Shown here: positions 22,921 through 31,429 of the stretch, piece by piece
Layout: each line of letters begins with the position of its first letter
How positions within the stretch are numbered: position 1 is the stretch's first letter
DNA from: Clostridiales bacterium
GTDB taxonomy: Bacteria > Bacillota > Clostridia > Christensenellales > Aristaeellaceae
NCBI GenBank assembly: GCA_004556155.1
Contig: SFIM01000001.1
Coordinates: 62,001 to 126,000 of the forward strand
Direction: 5' to 3'
Length of the DNA stretch: 64,000 bases
Notes under the pieces: generated by a model
Seen by the model: the letters and a program-made list of their open reading frames with translations, nothing else
What the model was told of the DNA's origin: nothing
Database searches by the model: none
Position numbers and translations under genes: made by a program

Positions 22921-24368
22921 ACAAACGACTGGTGCTCAAAATCCTGGGCGCAACGCTGCTGATTGAGGCGGCTACGATGCTGCCCTCCTATGTGGTGGCG
23001 CTGGTATATCATGATCCGGGCGATGGCGAGGCGCTGCTGAAAACCATTTTGATAATGGTGTTTCTGGGGCTGCCGATGTGGTTCCTGGCAAAGCCGCGCG
23101 AGAGTAATCTGCGCGCCCGAGAGGGCTTCGTCATCGTGGCGCTGGCCTGGCTGGGGCTGAGCGGATTTGGCGCGCTGCCCTTTGTGTTCAGCGGTTATCT
23201 GCCCAATTATATTGACGCGCTGTTTGAGGCCGTATCCGGCTTTACCACCACGGGCGCAACGGTGGTGACCAATTTTGAACATTACCCGCACGGGGTGATG
23301 TTCTGGCGCAGCTTTACCCATTGGATTGGCGGCATGGGTGTGCTTGTGCTGACGCTGGCGCTTCTGCCGCAGATGACGGGGCGCACGTCGCACCTGGTGC
23401 GCGCGGAAAGCCCCGGCCCGAGCCTGAGCAAGATTGTTCCCAAGATGGGCGATTCAGCCAAGATTCTGTATCTGATCTACGCCGCCTTGACGGCGCTGCA
23501 ATTTGCGGTGCTGCTGCTGGCGGGGATGAATCCCTACGACGCGGCGATCCATACCTTCGGCACGGCGGGCACGGGCGGCTTCAGCAATTACGGCGCCAGC
23601 ATCGCGGCCTTCCACAGCCCACTGATCGAGTGGATCATCACGTTTTTCATGGTGCTGTTCGGCATCAATTTCGCGCTGTTTTACCGTGCCATCACAGGGG
23701 ACTGGCGCGATGCGCTGCGCAGCGAGGAGCTGCACTGGTATCTGGGCATCTATGGAACGGCGACGATTTTTTCCACCATGCTGCTGCTGCCGCGCTATCA
23801 TGGCTTCTGGGAGGCGCTGCGCTACGGCAGCTTCCAGGTGGCCAGCGTGATGTCCACCACCGGCTATGCCACGGCGGATTTTAACCTCTGGCCCGTGGCG
23901 GTCAAAATGGTGCTGCTGCTGGTGATGATTGTGGGCGGTTGCGCGGGCTCCACCGCGGGCGGCATCAAGGTGGTGCGCACAGCATTGCTGTTTAAGCTGG
24001 GACGGCGCGAAATTCGCCATACCTTCCAGCCGCGCAAGGTGCAGGTGGTGCGCTTTGAGGGCAAGGGTGTGGAAGAGGGCATGCTGTCGCAGGTGGCGAT
24101 GTTCTTCTGCGTGTATGTGCTGATGCTGCTTCTGGGTGCGTTCGCCATTTCGCTGGAGGGGCGCTTTGATGTGGAAACCAACCTGACGGCGGCGCTGACG
24201 TGCCTGAGCAACGTGGGCCCCGGCCTTGGCGCGGTGGGCCCGGTGGAAAACTTTGCCGGTTACGGCCCCTTTGCCAAGCTTGTGCTGAGCCTGCTGATGC
24301 TGGCCGGCAGGCTGGAATTGTTCCCGATTCTGGCGCTGTTCCACCCCGCAATTTGGCGCAAAAGCTGA
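22917..24368 (+). CDS. trkH: Trk potassium transporter, membrane pore subunit
   Basis: 483-residue integral membrane K+ translocator of the TrkH/KtrB superfamily. Four pore-loop filters are visible, including AVSGFTTTGATVV, TFGTAGTGGFSNYG, ASVMSTTGYATADF and a last SNVGPGLGAVGP. The Gly of each filter is preserved. Ten or so hydrophobic spans. It overlaps trkA by 4 bp, so the pair is translationally coupled. The AAAAGC/GCTTTT hairpin just after the stop is a weak terminator. Confidence 0.96.
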   Translation: MNKRLVLKILGATLLIEAATMLPSYVVALVYHDPGDGEALLKTILIMVFLGLPMWFLAKPRESNLRAREGFVIVALAWLGLSGFGALPFVFSGYLPNYIDALFEAVSGFTTTGATVVTNFEHYPHGVMFWRSFTHWIGGMGVLVLTLALLPQMTGRTSHLVRAESPGPSLSKIVPKMGDSAKILYLIYAALTALQFAVLLLAGMNPYDAAIHTFGTAGTGGFSNYGASIAAFHSPLIEWIITFFMVLFGINFALFYRAITGDWRDALRSEELHWYLGIYGTATIFSTMLLLPRYHGFWEALRYGSFQVASVMSTTGYATADFNLWPVAVKMVLLLVMIVGGCAGSTAGGIKVVRTALLFKLGRREIRHTFQPRKVQVVRFEGKGVEEGMLSQVAMFFCVYVLMLLLGAFAISLEGRFDVETNLTAALTCLSNVGPGLGAVGPVENFAGYGPFAKLVLSLLMLAGRLELFPILALFHPAIWRKS

Positions 24369-24424
24369 ATGGCCAGGCAGGGAAAAGCATTCGCTTTTTT
24401 AATCTCCTTTTAAGAAAATTGCAT

Positions 24425-24453
24425 TTGTATTGGCGCGCCATCTGTGGTATAAT
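24425..24453 (+). promoter_or_regulatory. Promoter for the xpaC-telA cluster
   Basis: TTGTAT (24425-24430), a 17-nt spacer ending TGG, TATAAT (24448-24453). The leader to xpaC is about 120 nt. Confidence 0.82.
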
Positions 24454-24492
24454 TCGCCTGTCGGGCGGAAAACCGCCTGATTGGCGCGCCAA
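24430..24492. promoter_or_regulatory. Pair of GGCGCGCC palindromes flanking the xpaC transcription start
   Basis: TTGGCGCGCCAT (24430-24441) overlaps the -35/spacer. TTGGCGCGCCAA (24481-24492), a perfect 12-bp palindrome, lies about 28 bp downstream of the -10. The centres are 51 bp apart. A small GGCGG-AAAA-CCGCC hairpin sits between them. The placement suits a repressor operator pair; the regulator is unknown. Confidence 0.45.
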
Positions 24493-24582
24493 ATTGTATG
24501 ATTCAGCCATCATGCATTGTCAAGCGCCCAGAATTGCGCTACTATCCGTGCGTATACTGAATCAATTTCAAGGAGGGCGCGT

Positions 24583-25353
24583 ATGCCGCCGAGAGGGAGA
24601 AATCGTCGTCCGAAGCGCGGACTTTCCGGCGCTTTTATTGTGATGGGCATTATGAGCCTGCTCTATAGCGGGGTATTTCCGCTGTTCCGGCTATTTGATT
24701 ACGCCGTGCTGGCGCTGGTGATGCTGGGCGCGGGCAAGATCTACCGGGCGGTGGTCAAGAAGATCCATCAGAAAGAAGACGAGGCCGCCGAGGAGGAGGA
24801 GCGCCGCGAGCGTCAACGCGAGGAATATGCCCGCAAGCGCCGCGAAGCCGAGGAAAAGCGCAAGGCCGAGCAGGCCAAGGCCACAACCGGCGACGCGGCG
24901 GTGGACAGCCTGATTCTGCGCGGGCAGCAGCTGTTAGAGCAGATCCGCAGCGAAAACGATCGCTTGCCCGAGCCTGAAATCAGTGAGCAGATTGATACCA
25001 TCGAAAGTATCGCCAACCAGATTTTTAAGGCCGTTATCGAGCAGCCCAAGAAGGCTCCGCAGATCCGCCGCTTTATGGATTATTACCTGCCCACCACGCT
25101 GAAAATGCTGGTGGCCTTCCGCCGTATGGAGGAGGGCAACGTGACGGGCGAAAGCGCGGACAACGCGCGCCAGCGCATCCGCGAATCGCTGGATATGGTC
25201 ATCGAAGCCTTTAACAAACAGCTTGCCCGTCTTTATGAGGACGACGCGCTGGATATCACCACGGACATCGACGTGCTGGAAACCATGCTCAAGCAGGATG
25301 GCCTGATCGACTCGGGCCTGCGCACCCGCACGTCTACCGGAGAGGAGAAATAA
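24583..25353 (+). CDS. XpaC-like membrane-associated protein
   Basis: 256 residues from ATG 24583 (MPPRGRNRRPKRGLSGAFIV) after AAGGAGGGCGCGT. A very basic N-terminus is followed by two hydrophobic segments (about 17-60), a highly charged coiled coil rich in Glu/Arg/Lys (about 65-105), and a helical domain with EQPKKAPQIRRFMDYYLPTTLKML. That last motif is typical of the 5-bromo-4-chloroindolyl phosphate hydrolysis (XpaC) family. In Bacillota this family is encoded directly before telA, exactly as here (3-nt gap). Biochemical role unsettled; envelope stress is the usual context. Confidence 0.85.
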   Translation: MPPRGRNRRPKRGLSGAFIVMGIMSLLYSGVFPLFRLFDYAVLALVMLGAGKIYRAVVKKIHQKEDEAAEEEERRERQREEYARKRREAEEKRKAEQAKATTGDAAVDSLILRGQQLLEQIRSENDRLPEPEISEQIDTIESIANQIFKAVIEQPKKAPQIRRFMDYYLPTTLKMLVAFRRMEEGNVTGESADNARQRIRESLDMVIEAFNKQLARLYEDDALDITTDIDVLETMLKQDGLIDSGLRTRTSTGEEK

Positions 25354-25356
25354 ACC

Positions 25357-26511
25357 ATGGACGAACAGAAAGTACCCGTTTTGACCCTCAACACCCAGTC
25401 CGGCGCGCAGCAGGCGCTGGAGCAGGCTGTGGCGCAGCTGGAGGCCCCCGAAGCCCCCAATGCCGATAACGCCGTTGCCGCCGCGCTGGACGATAATTTC
25501 AGCGCTGAGGAGCGCGCCGAGATCGAGCGCTTTGCTGGCACCATCGATGTGACCAACCCCGACCATGTGATGCTCTACGGCGCGGATGCGCAGAAAAAGG
25601 TGTCCGAGTTTGCCGACAGCATCCTCAATACCGTCAAGAACACCGATTCAGGCGAGGTGGGGGATATCCTGACCAACCTGATCACCGAGCTCAAGAGCTT
25701 TGAAGGCTCTACCCAAAAGCCCAAGGGCTTGCGCGGGCTGTTCTTCAACGCCAAGGCGCAGCTGGCCGCCGTGCAGGCGCGCTACGATGCGGTATCGCAG
25801 AATGTCGAGACCATCTCTGCCTCGCTTGAGCAGCATCAGATTCAGCTGCTGAAGGATGTGGCGATGTTCAACCGCCTGTACGAAATGAACCTGACCTACT
25901 TTCGCGAGCTGTCCATGTATATCATGGCCGGCGAAATGCGGCTGAAGGAAATCCGAGAGGGCGATCTGGAAAAGCTGCGTGCCAAGGCTGCCGAAACCGG
26001 CGACGCGCTGGACGCCCAGGCCGCCAAGGATCTGGCCGATCAGTGCGACCGCTTTGAAAAGAAGCTGCACGATCTTAAGCTCACCCGCCAGGTAGCGCTG
26101 CAGATGGCGCCGCAGATTCGCATGCTGCAAAACAACAACGCCCTGCTGGTGGAGCGTATTCAGTCCACCCTGGTCAATACCCTGCCCCTGTGGAAAAACC
26201 AGATGGTGCTGGCTATCGGCCTGCATCACTCCCAGCAGGCCATGAAGGCGCAGCGCGCCGTCACGGATGCTACCAACGAGCTGCTCAAAAAGAACGCCGA
26301 AACCCTCAAAATGGGCACGCTTGAAACCGCCAAGGAAGCCGAGCGCGGCATTATTGATCTGGAAACGCTGACCAAGACCAATCAGGATCTGATTGATACC
26401 ATCACCGAGGTACAGCGCATCCAGAAGGAAGGCCGCGATAAGCGCCGCGAGGCCGAAAAGCGCCTGGCCGAGATGGAAGACGAGCTGAAAAAGAAGATGC
26501 TGGAAAGCTGA
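25357..26511 (+). CDS. telA: Toxic anion resistance protein TelA family
   Basis: 384-residue cytoplasmic, almost wholly helical protein of the TelA/KlaA family, linked to tellurite, colicin and cell-wall antibiotic tolerance. Core motifs: a long coiled coil, the LTYFRELSMYIMAGEMRL segment, and TRQVALQMAPQIRMLQNNN plus LPLWKNQMVLAIGL near the end, which are family signatures. It starts 3 nt after xpaC and is followed by a LemA-like and a TPM-domain gene, forming a four-gene envelope cluster. Confidence 0.94.
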   Translation: MDEQKVPVLTLNTQSGAQQALEQAVAQLEAPEAPNADNAVAAALDDNFSAEERAEIERFAGTIDVTNPDHVMLYGADAQKKVSEFADSILNTVKNTDSGEVGDILTNLITELKSFEGSTQKPKGLRGLFFNAKAQLAAVQARYDAVSQNVETISASLEQHQIQLLKDVAMFNRLYEMNLTYFRELSMYIMAGEMRLKEIREGDLEKLRAKAAETGDALDAQAAKDLADQCDRFEKKLHDLKLTRQVALQMAPQIRMLQNNNALLVERIQSTLVNTLPLWKNQMVLAIGLHHSQQAMKAQRAVTDATNELLKKNAETLKMGTLETAKEAERGIIDLETLTKTNQDLIDTITEVQRIQKEGRDKRREAEKRLAEMEDELKKKMLES

Positions 26512-26534
26512 CAGCCTGCTAAAGGAGTAATCGC

Positions 26535-27101
26535 ATGGCCGAGAAAGTGAAAAAAAGCCTGCATCCGGCGATTGCCTGCGCGCTGATGGTGATCATGCTG
26601 TGCTGCGCGCTGCTAAACGGCGCCCACAAGGCCTGGACAAAGGAGCAAAACGCGCTTGAGCAGTATCGCGCCGCGGTGCTGGAAAGCGTGCAGGCCCGCG
26701 TGGAAACCGCCAATAATCTGCTGACCGTGGCCGGGCGCTATACCGGGGCAAGCGATCCCCTCTATGCCGCCGTGCAGAGCGATCTGCGCTCGATGGAAAA
26801 CGGAAAAACCACCTTTTCCGTGGTTTCGGTGCAGCAGTTCCATGATGACGCGCAGGCACTGCTGCAGTCCCTTGCCCAGCGGCAGGATGTGCAGGCCGAC
26901 GGGCGCGATAACATGTATGTTACCCAGATGCTGCCCCAGGCGGTGGATATGTGCCTGAGCAGCGATTCAGCCGTGGCCTATAACGAGGCTGCGGCCAGCT
27001 ATAATGAGCGGATGCACAGCTTCAGCGGCCTGCTGGCGCGCTGGACGGGTGTAAGCTATGCCGCGCTGTTTAACGACGGCGTGCAGTCTGCCACCAATTA
27101 A
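26535..27101 (+). CDS. LemA-like membrane-anchored protein
   Basis: 188 residues. The N-terminal hydrophobic anchor (about 10-30) is followed by helical segments with VETANNLLTVAGRYTG (LemA family: R-x-N-L-x-x-x-x-x-x-Y). The C-terminal part, AYNEAAASYNERMHSFSGLLARW...ALF, matches the LemA signature Y-N-x-x-V-x-x-Y-N-x-x-x-x-x-F-P. Divergent from canonical LemA, so the call rests on these motifs and on the following TPM-domain gene, a frequent partner. GGAGTAATCGC precedes the ATG. The role is probably membrane-associated; mechanism unknown. Confidence 0.72.
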   Translation: MAEKVKKSLHPAIACALMVIMLCCALLNGAHKAWTKEQNALEQYRAAVLESVQARVETANNLLTVAGRYTGASDPLYAAVQSDLRSMENGKTTFSVVSVQQFHDDAQALLQSLAQRQDVQADGRDNMYVTQMLPQAVDMCLSSDSAVAYNEAAASYNERMHSFSGLLARWTGVSYAALFNDGVQSATN

Positions 27102-27122
27102 GGAAAGGAGCGGAAACGCTTG

Positions 27123-27959
27123 ATGAAACGCTGGATTGCCGGGCTGCTTGCGCTGATGCTTCTGCTCCCGGCGGCCGCCCTGGCGGTGTCCTATCCCGTG
27201 CAGCGCGGCGCGGTCAACGACGATGCGGGCGTGCTCAGTGAGCAGACGGCTGCGGATATTGGGCAGCTCAATACTGCTGCCCGCAGCGCCGATATCAGCT
27301 TTGCGGTGGCCACGCGCCATTTCCTGGGCGGCGCGGACGCGCAAACCTATTGCGACGGCCTGTTTGAAGCCTGGAAGCTGGATCAGAAAACCGTCCTTGT
27401 CCTGCTGGTGATTGGCGAGGAGCGCTATGCCGTCGCCGTCGGCCAGGGCGTGCGCGATATGATCGGGCAGGAGCAGATCAACAGCCTGCTGGCTGCCAAG
27501 CTGCGCGCGCCGTATCTGAACGACCGCAACTATGACGGCGCGGTGGGCGATTTTCTGCTGGCGCTGACGGCGCAGGCGGCCAAGAACCGCGGCGTTACGG
27601 TAAAGACCAGCGGGCTGTTTGGCTCGGCGCAGGAGAGCGCGTCGGTTACCCAGCCCGCTGTGAGCGATCAAACGAATGACAGCAGCTGGTATAACTGGAC
27701 GGGCGATTGGTGGAACGGCTTTTTCTCTACCGACGATACCGAGTATTACCAGGCCAGCGATACAGCCGCCTATGCCCGCAAGGAATCCCACTATGAGGAT
27801 GAGAACACGGGCTTCAGCCTGGGCAAGCTGATCTTCTTTGCCGTGGTGCTCATGATTATTTCCAACCGCCGCAAGGCCAAGGGCAAATCCGGCCTGGGGC
27901 TGTTTGGATGGATCGTGGCCGGTAAGGGCCTGAAGGAACTGATGAAGGGCCGCCGCTGA
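27123..27959 (+). CDS. TPM-domain (YgcG-type) exported protein
   Basis: 278 residues with a cleavable-looking signal peptide (MKRWIAGLLALMLLLPAAALA). A TPM domain follows: VNDDAGVLSEQTAADIGQL and KTVLVLLVIGEERYAVAVGQGVRDMI. Then come a Ser/Thr/Trp-rich linker, a C-terminal transmembrane helix (LGKLIFFAVVLMIISN) and a basic tail. The TPM fold occurs in membrane-protein repair and phosphatase-like proteins. AAAGGAG lies 12 nt before ATG 27123; a TTG at 27120 gives better spacing and could be the true start. Last gene of the xpaC-telA cluster. Confidence 0.85.
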   Translation: MKRWIAGLLALMLLLPAAALAVSYPVQRGAVNDDAGVLSEQTAADIGQLNTAARSADISFAVATRHFLGGADAQTYCDGLFEAWKLDQKTVLVLLVIGEERYAVAVGQGVRDMIGQEQINSLLAAKLRAPYLNDRNYDGAVGDFLLALTAQAAKNRGVTVKTSGLFGSAQESASVTQPAVSDQTNDSSWYNWTGDWWNGFFSTDDTEYYQASDTAAYARKESHYEDENTGFSLGKLIFFAVVLMIISNRRKAKGKSGLGLFGWIVAGKGLKELMKGRR

Positions 27960-28018
27960 GCGCATGCCTTGGCCCATCACGGCGCATACTGTATACATAA
28001 GCTCACAAGGAGAACGCA

Positions 28019-28927
28019 ATGCCCGGACAGGTAACGGTAACTTATTTTCACCATTCTGGCTTTATGGCGGCGGTGGAGGATACGCTGCTGATCTTTGATT
28101 ACTGGCGCGGCGAAAACAACAACCTCACCGGTGCAACGGCGCTTTCGGAGGCCGATCTGAAGGGCTACAGGCAGGTGCTGTTTTTCGTCACCCATGAGCA
28201 TCCCGACCACTATGATCAGGTGATCTATGATTTCAAGCACCTGAACTATGTGCACTATATCATCGCCGAGGATATGCCCATGGAAGCCAATGGCGACCGT
28301 ATAGCTGCGGGCGATCAGCGTACCTATGGAGGCGCGCGCGTGACGGCCTATGGCTCTACCGATTTGGGCGTGTCCTTTTATGTGGAGGTCGGCGGGCTGC
28401 ACATCTTCCACGCAGGTGATCTGAACCTGTGGCACTGGCGCGAGGAAAGCACCCTGCGGCAGATCACCCAGGCGGAGAACCTGTATTACGCCGCCGTGCA
28501 GCCGCTGATCGGCAAGCCTATCGATGTGTGCATGTTCCCGGTGGATCCTCGCATGGGCGGCATGTTCGAGGCCGGGGCCAATCACTTTATCATGACCTGC
28601 AAGCCCCGCGTGTTCATCCCCATGCACTGGCAGGGGCGCAGCGAGGTGGCGGCCGATTTTGCCCGCCGCTGCCGCACCAAGTATACCGAGGGGCTGGCGC
28701 TGACCAAGCCTCGCGAGCGCGCCGAAATCACCTTTGATAAAAACGCCATCAACATTCATGTTTACCTGGCCGCCGAGCAGCGCGAGGATGTGCTCAAGCG
28801 CCGCCGCCGCACTGAGAATGAGGATGTGGTGCAGCGCGCGCTGGACGCCTTTGAAACGGGCGATCCCTTTGCGGAGTCCGACCTGCCGGTGGATCATATT
28901 ACAGAAAACCAGAAAAAAGCGGAGTAA
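28019..28927 (+). CDS. Metallo-beta-lactamase-fold hydrolase
   Basis: 302 residues (MPGQVTVTYFHHSGFMAAVE). The metal-binding motif is THEHPDHYD. Further ligands are HIFHAGDLNLWHW and the C-terminal IPMHWQG. The layout resembles UlaG-like (ascorbate-6-phosphate lactonase) MBL proteins more than beta-lactamases or glyoxalases. The C-terminal 50 residues are charged and helical. No signal peptide. Substrate not deducible. AAGGAGAACGC precedes the ATG; its stop lies inside the following terminator hairpin. Confidence 0.85.
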   Translation: MPGQVTVTYFHHSGFMAAVEDTLLIFDYWRGENNNLTGATALSEADLKGYRQVLFFVTHEHPDHYDQVIYDFKHLNYVHYIIAEDMPMEANGDRIAAGDQRTYGGARVTAYGSTDLGVSFYVEVGGLHIFHAGDLNLWHWREESTLRQITQAENLYYAAVQPLIGKPIDVCMFPVDPRMGGMFEAGANHFIMTCKPRVFIPMHWQGRSEVAADFARRCRTKYTEGLALTKPRERAEITFDKNAINIHVYLAAEQREDVLKRRRRTENEDVVQRALDAFETGDPFAESDLPVDHITENQKKAE

Positions 28928-28954
28928 GCCTTTTGGGCTTGCCGCCGCTTTTTT
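28913..28954 (+). terminator. Terminator overlapping the end of the MBL-fold gene
   Basis: AAAAAAGCGG (28913-28922) pairs with CCGCTTTTTT (28945-28954). The inner stem is AAGCC-TTTT-GGCTT. The hairpin ends 3 nt before the rlmD ATG at 28958, which leaves little room for a separate promoter. Confidence 0.8.
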
Positions 28955-28957
28955 GAA

Positions 28958-30340
28958 ATGGAGCGTATTTTGAAGCTGACTAAGAACGCGCGCCTGGAAT
29001 TGACTGTGGAGTCCTTCGGTGCGGAGGGGGAGGGCGTTTGCCGCTATGAGGGCATGGCGGTGTTTGTGCCGCGCGCCCTGCCGGGTGAGCGCATCATCGC
29101 GCAGATCACCCGTGTGGAAAAGCGCTATGCTTTTGCCCGTGCGATGGAAATTCTCTCCGCCTCGCCCGACCGCGTAACGCCTGCCTGTCCCTATGCCCGC
29201 CAGTGCGGCGGCTGCACCTGCCAGCATATGGCCTATGGTGCGCAGCTGGCGTTTAAGCGCAGTCAGGTAGAAGGCTGCATGCGCCATATCGCCGGGCTTT
29301 CCGTGCCCGTGCAGCCCGTGCTTGGCATGCAGGAGCCCTGGCATTACCGCAACAAAATTGCCGTGCCGGTATCGGGCACGGCGGAAAATCCGTTGCTGGG
29401 CTATTACGCGCCGCGCAGCCATCGTGTGGTGGATGTGCAGCGCTGCCTGATTGCCCGCGAGGAGGGCAATCAGGTGGTCGCCGCCGTGCGCCGCTGGATG
29501 TGCGAAGGGCAAATCGCTCCCTATGATGAAGCCACGCATAAGGGCAATGTGCGCCATGTGATGATGCGCGCCAGCCGTGCGGGCGAGGTGATGGCGGTAC
29601 TGGTGGTCAACGCCCGCACGCTGCCCCACGAGCGCGAGCTGATTGCCTGCCTGCGCGAGGGCGTGCCCGGCCTGGTATCGGTGTGCGTGTCCGTCAATAT
29701 GCGGCCTGACAACGTGATCCTGGGCGATTCCTATCGCGTACTCTGGGGGCAGGAACGGCTGCGCGATACGCTGTGCGGCAATACGTTTTTGCTCTCGCCC
29801 CTATCGTTTTTCCAGGTGAACCCAGAGCAGACCGAGCGCCTGTACCGCACCGCGCTGGATTTTGCCCAGCTTCGCGGCGACGAAACGGTGGCGGATGTGT
29901 ACTGCGGCGCGGGCACCATCACCCTGATGCTGGCGCGCCATGCTGCGCGCGTGATTGGCATTGAAATCGTGCCCGACGCTATCCGCGACGCCAAGGAAAA
30001 CGCGCGGCTGAACGGCGTAGAGAACGCGCAGTTTTATTGCGGCGCGGCTGAGAGCATCCTGCCGGAGTTGGTGCGGCAGGGTCTGCGCCCGGATGTGATT
30101 GTGCTGGATCCGCCGCGCAAGGGCGCTGACGAGGCCGTGCTGCGCGCCATCGCCGTGGCTCAGCCAGCGCGCGTGGTGTATATCAGCTGCAATCCTGCCA
30201 CCCAGGCACGGGACGCGAGAATCCTGTGCGCCATGGGCTATGCTGCCCAGCGCTGCCAGCCGGTGGATATGTTCTGCCAAACGGCGGGGGTGGAAAATGT
30301 GATGCTGTTTGAAAGGCAACAGGCGGCGGAACAGCCCTGA
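28958..30340 (+). CDS. 23S rRNA (uracil-5-)-methyltransferase, RlmD/RumA family
   Basis: SAM-dependent m5U methyltransferase of 460 residues. An N-terminal TRAM domain (LELTVESFGAEGEGVCRYEG) is followed by the 4Fe-4S cluster cysteines C-P-Y-A-R-Q-C-G-G-C-T-C. Catalytic motifs are FFQVNPEQTERLY, the SAM site DVYCGAGTITLMLA, DPPRKGADEAVL and the nucleophile in YISCNPATQARD. Whether it modifies U1939, U747 or another site (RlmD, RlmCD) cannot be told. ATG 28958 lacks a ribosome site; TTG 28970 has GGAG 6 nt upstream and may be the real start. Confidence 0.92.
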   Translation: MERILKLTKNARLELTVESFGAEGEGVCRYEGMAVFVPRALPGERIIAQITRVEKRYAFARAMEILSASPDRVTPACPYARQCGGCTCQHMAYGAQLAFKRSQVEGCMRHIAGLSVPVQPVLGMQEPWHYRNKIAVPVSGTAENPLLGYYAPRSHRVVDVQRCLIAREEGNQVVAAVRRWMCEGQIAPYDEATHKGNVRHVMMRASRAGEVMAVLVVNARTLPHERELIACLREGVPGLVSVCVSVNMRPDNVILGDSYRVLWGQERLRDTLCGNTFLLSPLSFFQVNPEQTERLYRTALDFAQLRGDETVADVYCGAGTITLMLARHAARVIGIEIVPDAIRDAKENARLNGVENAQFYCGAAESILPELVRQGLRPDVIVLDPPRKGADEAVLRAIAVAQPARVVYISCNPATQARDARILCAMGYAAQRCQPVDMFCQTAGVENVMLFERQQAAEQP

Positions 30341-31375
30341 TTACCGCAGCGGCACATAGCCTGCCTGCCGCACGGCCAGTTGCCCCGCGTCGCTGATCAG
30401 CCAATTGACAAAGGCTTCGGTATTGCTGTCGCCCTTGCGGTAAACGGCGTAATAATTGACCGTATAGGGATAAATGCCTGATTGTAGATTTTCCGTGGTG
30501 GGCGCAATGCCGTTGATGGCCAGCACCCGAATACCGCTGCTTTCTACCAGCTTATTTACATAATACAGATAGCTGTAGCCGATTGCGCCGATGCCGTTGT
30601 CGTAATTGCCGATCTGCCGTACAGCGGCGTCCATGCCAATGGAGATATAGTTTTCCTCTGCCTGAAGCTCCAGCCCCTGCATCACCATTTCCTCCATGGC
30701 GGTCTGGCTGCCGCTGCCGTGCGGGCGCTGATAGGCGTACAGCTTCTGCGATTCGCCGCCAAGCGCTTTCCAGGAGGAGTATTGCCCCGTGTAGATCTGC
30801 CGAATCTGCTGCGCAGTCAGGCTGGTTACGGGGTTCTTTTCATTTACCATAAACACAAATGCGTCGTAGCAAAAGGGCACATAAACCAGCTCCACGCCCG
30901 CGTCCGCCGCTGCCTGCCGCTCGTCGGCGTTGGGATAGGTAGCCAGCACCAGATCGATAGGGTGCGTATCATCCATCATAACGCCCTGGCTTTTGATAGT
31001 GGCAAGCGGATTGGACTTGCCCTGCGTCAGCCGGTCATAGGCATAGGGCGTGGTGGAGAAATTGACAAAGCCGTTCATGTCGCCTTCCTCCAGACCAAGC
31101 CATTGCCGCGCCAGCTCCATGGCCATGGGCACGCACACCGTGCTGCCATCCATGCTGGGATAGGTGCCCCAATCGCCGATATAAAGATTCTCATACCCCG
31201 CCAGGGGCTTCTTTTCGCCCAGATGGAAGCTGCCGTCGGTATCCGCCTGCTGCCAGTCCGCGCCCTTGCTGACGGCCTGGTTGATCTGGCTCCAGGAGTT
31301 GACGGAAGCCTCCTCCGCACAGGCGGGCAGGACAAGCAGCATGCAGCAGAGCAGCAGGCAAAGCAACTGTTTCAT
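30341..31375 (-). CDS. PstS-like phosphate-type substrate-binding lipoprotein
   Basis: 344 residues from ATG about 31375 after ATAGGAGGAAGAACG. The signal peptide ends in a lipobox-like LVLPAC, so the mature protein is probably a membrane-anchored lipoprotein. The periplasmic-binding-protein class II features of the PstS family are seen: the anion-contacting FSTTPYAYD region, NPVTSLTAQQIRQIYTGQYSSW, QRPHGSGSQTAMEEM and AIGYSYLYY. No pstC, pstA or pstB is adjacent, so it may act as a sensor or serve a distant transporter. Convergent with rlmD with no spacer. Confidence 0.85.
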   Translation of the reverse strand: MKQLLCLLLCCMLLVLPACAEEASVNSWSQINQAVSKGADWQQADTDGSFHLGEKKPLAGYENLYIGDWGTYPSMDGSTVCVPMAMELARQWLGLEEGDMNGFVNFSTTPYAYDRLTQGKSNPLATIKSQGVMMDDTHPIDLVLATYPNADERQAAADAGVELVYVPFCYDAFVFMVNEKNPVTSLTAQQIRQIYTGQYSSWKALGGESQKLYAYQRPHGSGSQTAMEEMVMQGLELQAEENYISIGMDAAVRQIGNYDNGIGAIGYSYLYYVNKLVESSGIRVLAINGIAPTTENLQSGIYPYTVNYYAVYRKGDSNTEAFVNWLISDAGQLAVRQAGYVPLR

Positions 31376-31429
31376 CGTTCTTCCTCCTATAATCGGGTTG
31401 TATTTCAAGCTTCAAAGCATTCCTGCGGT

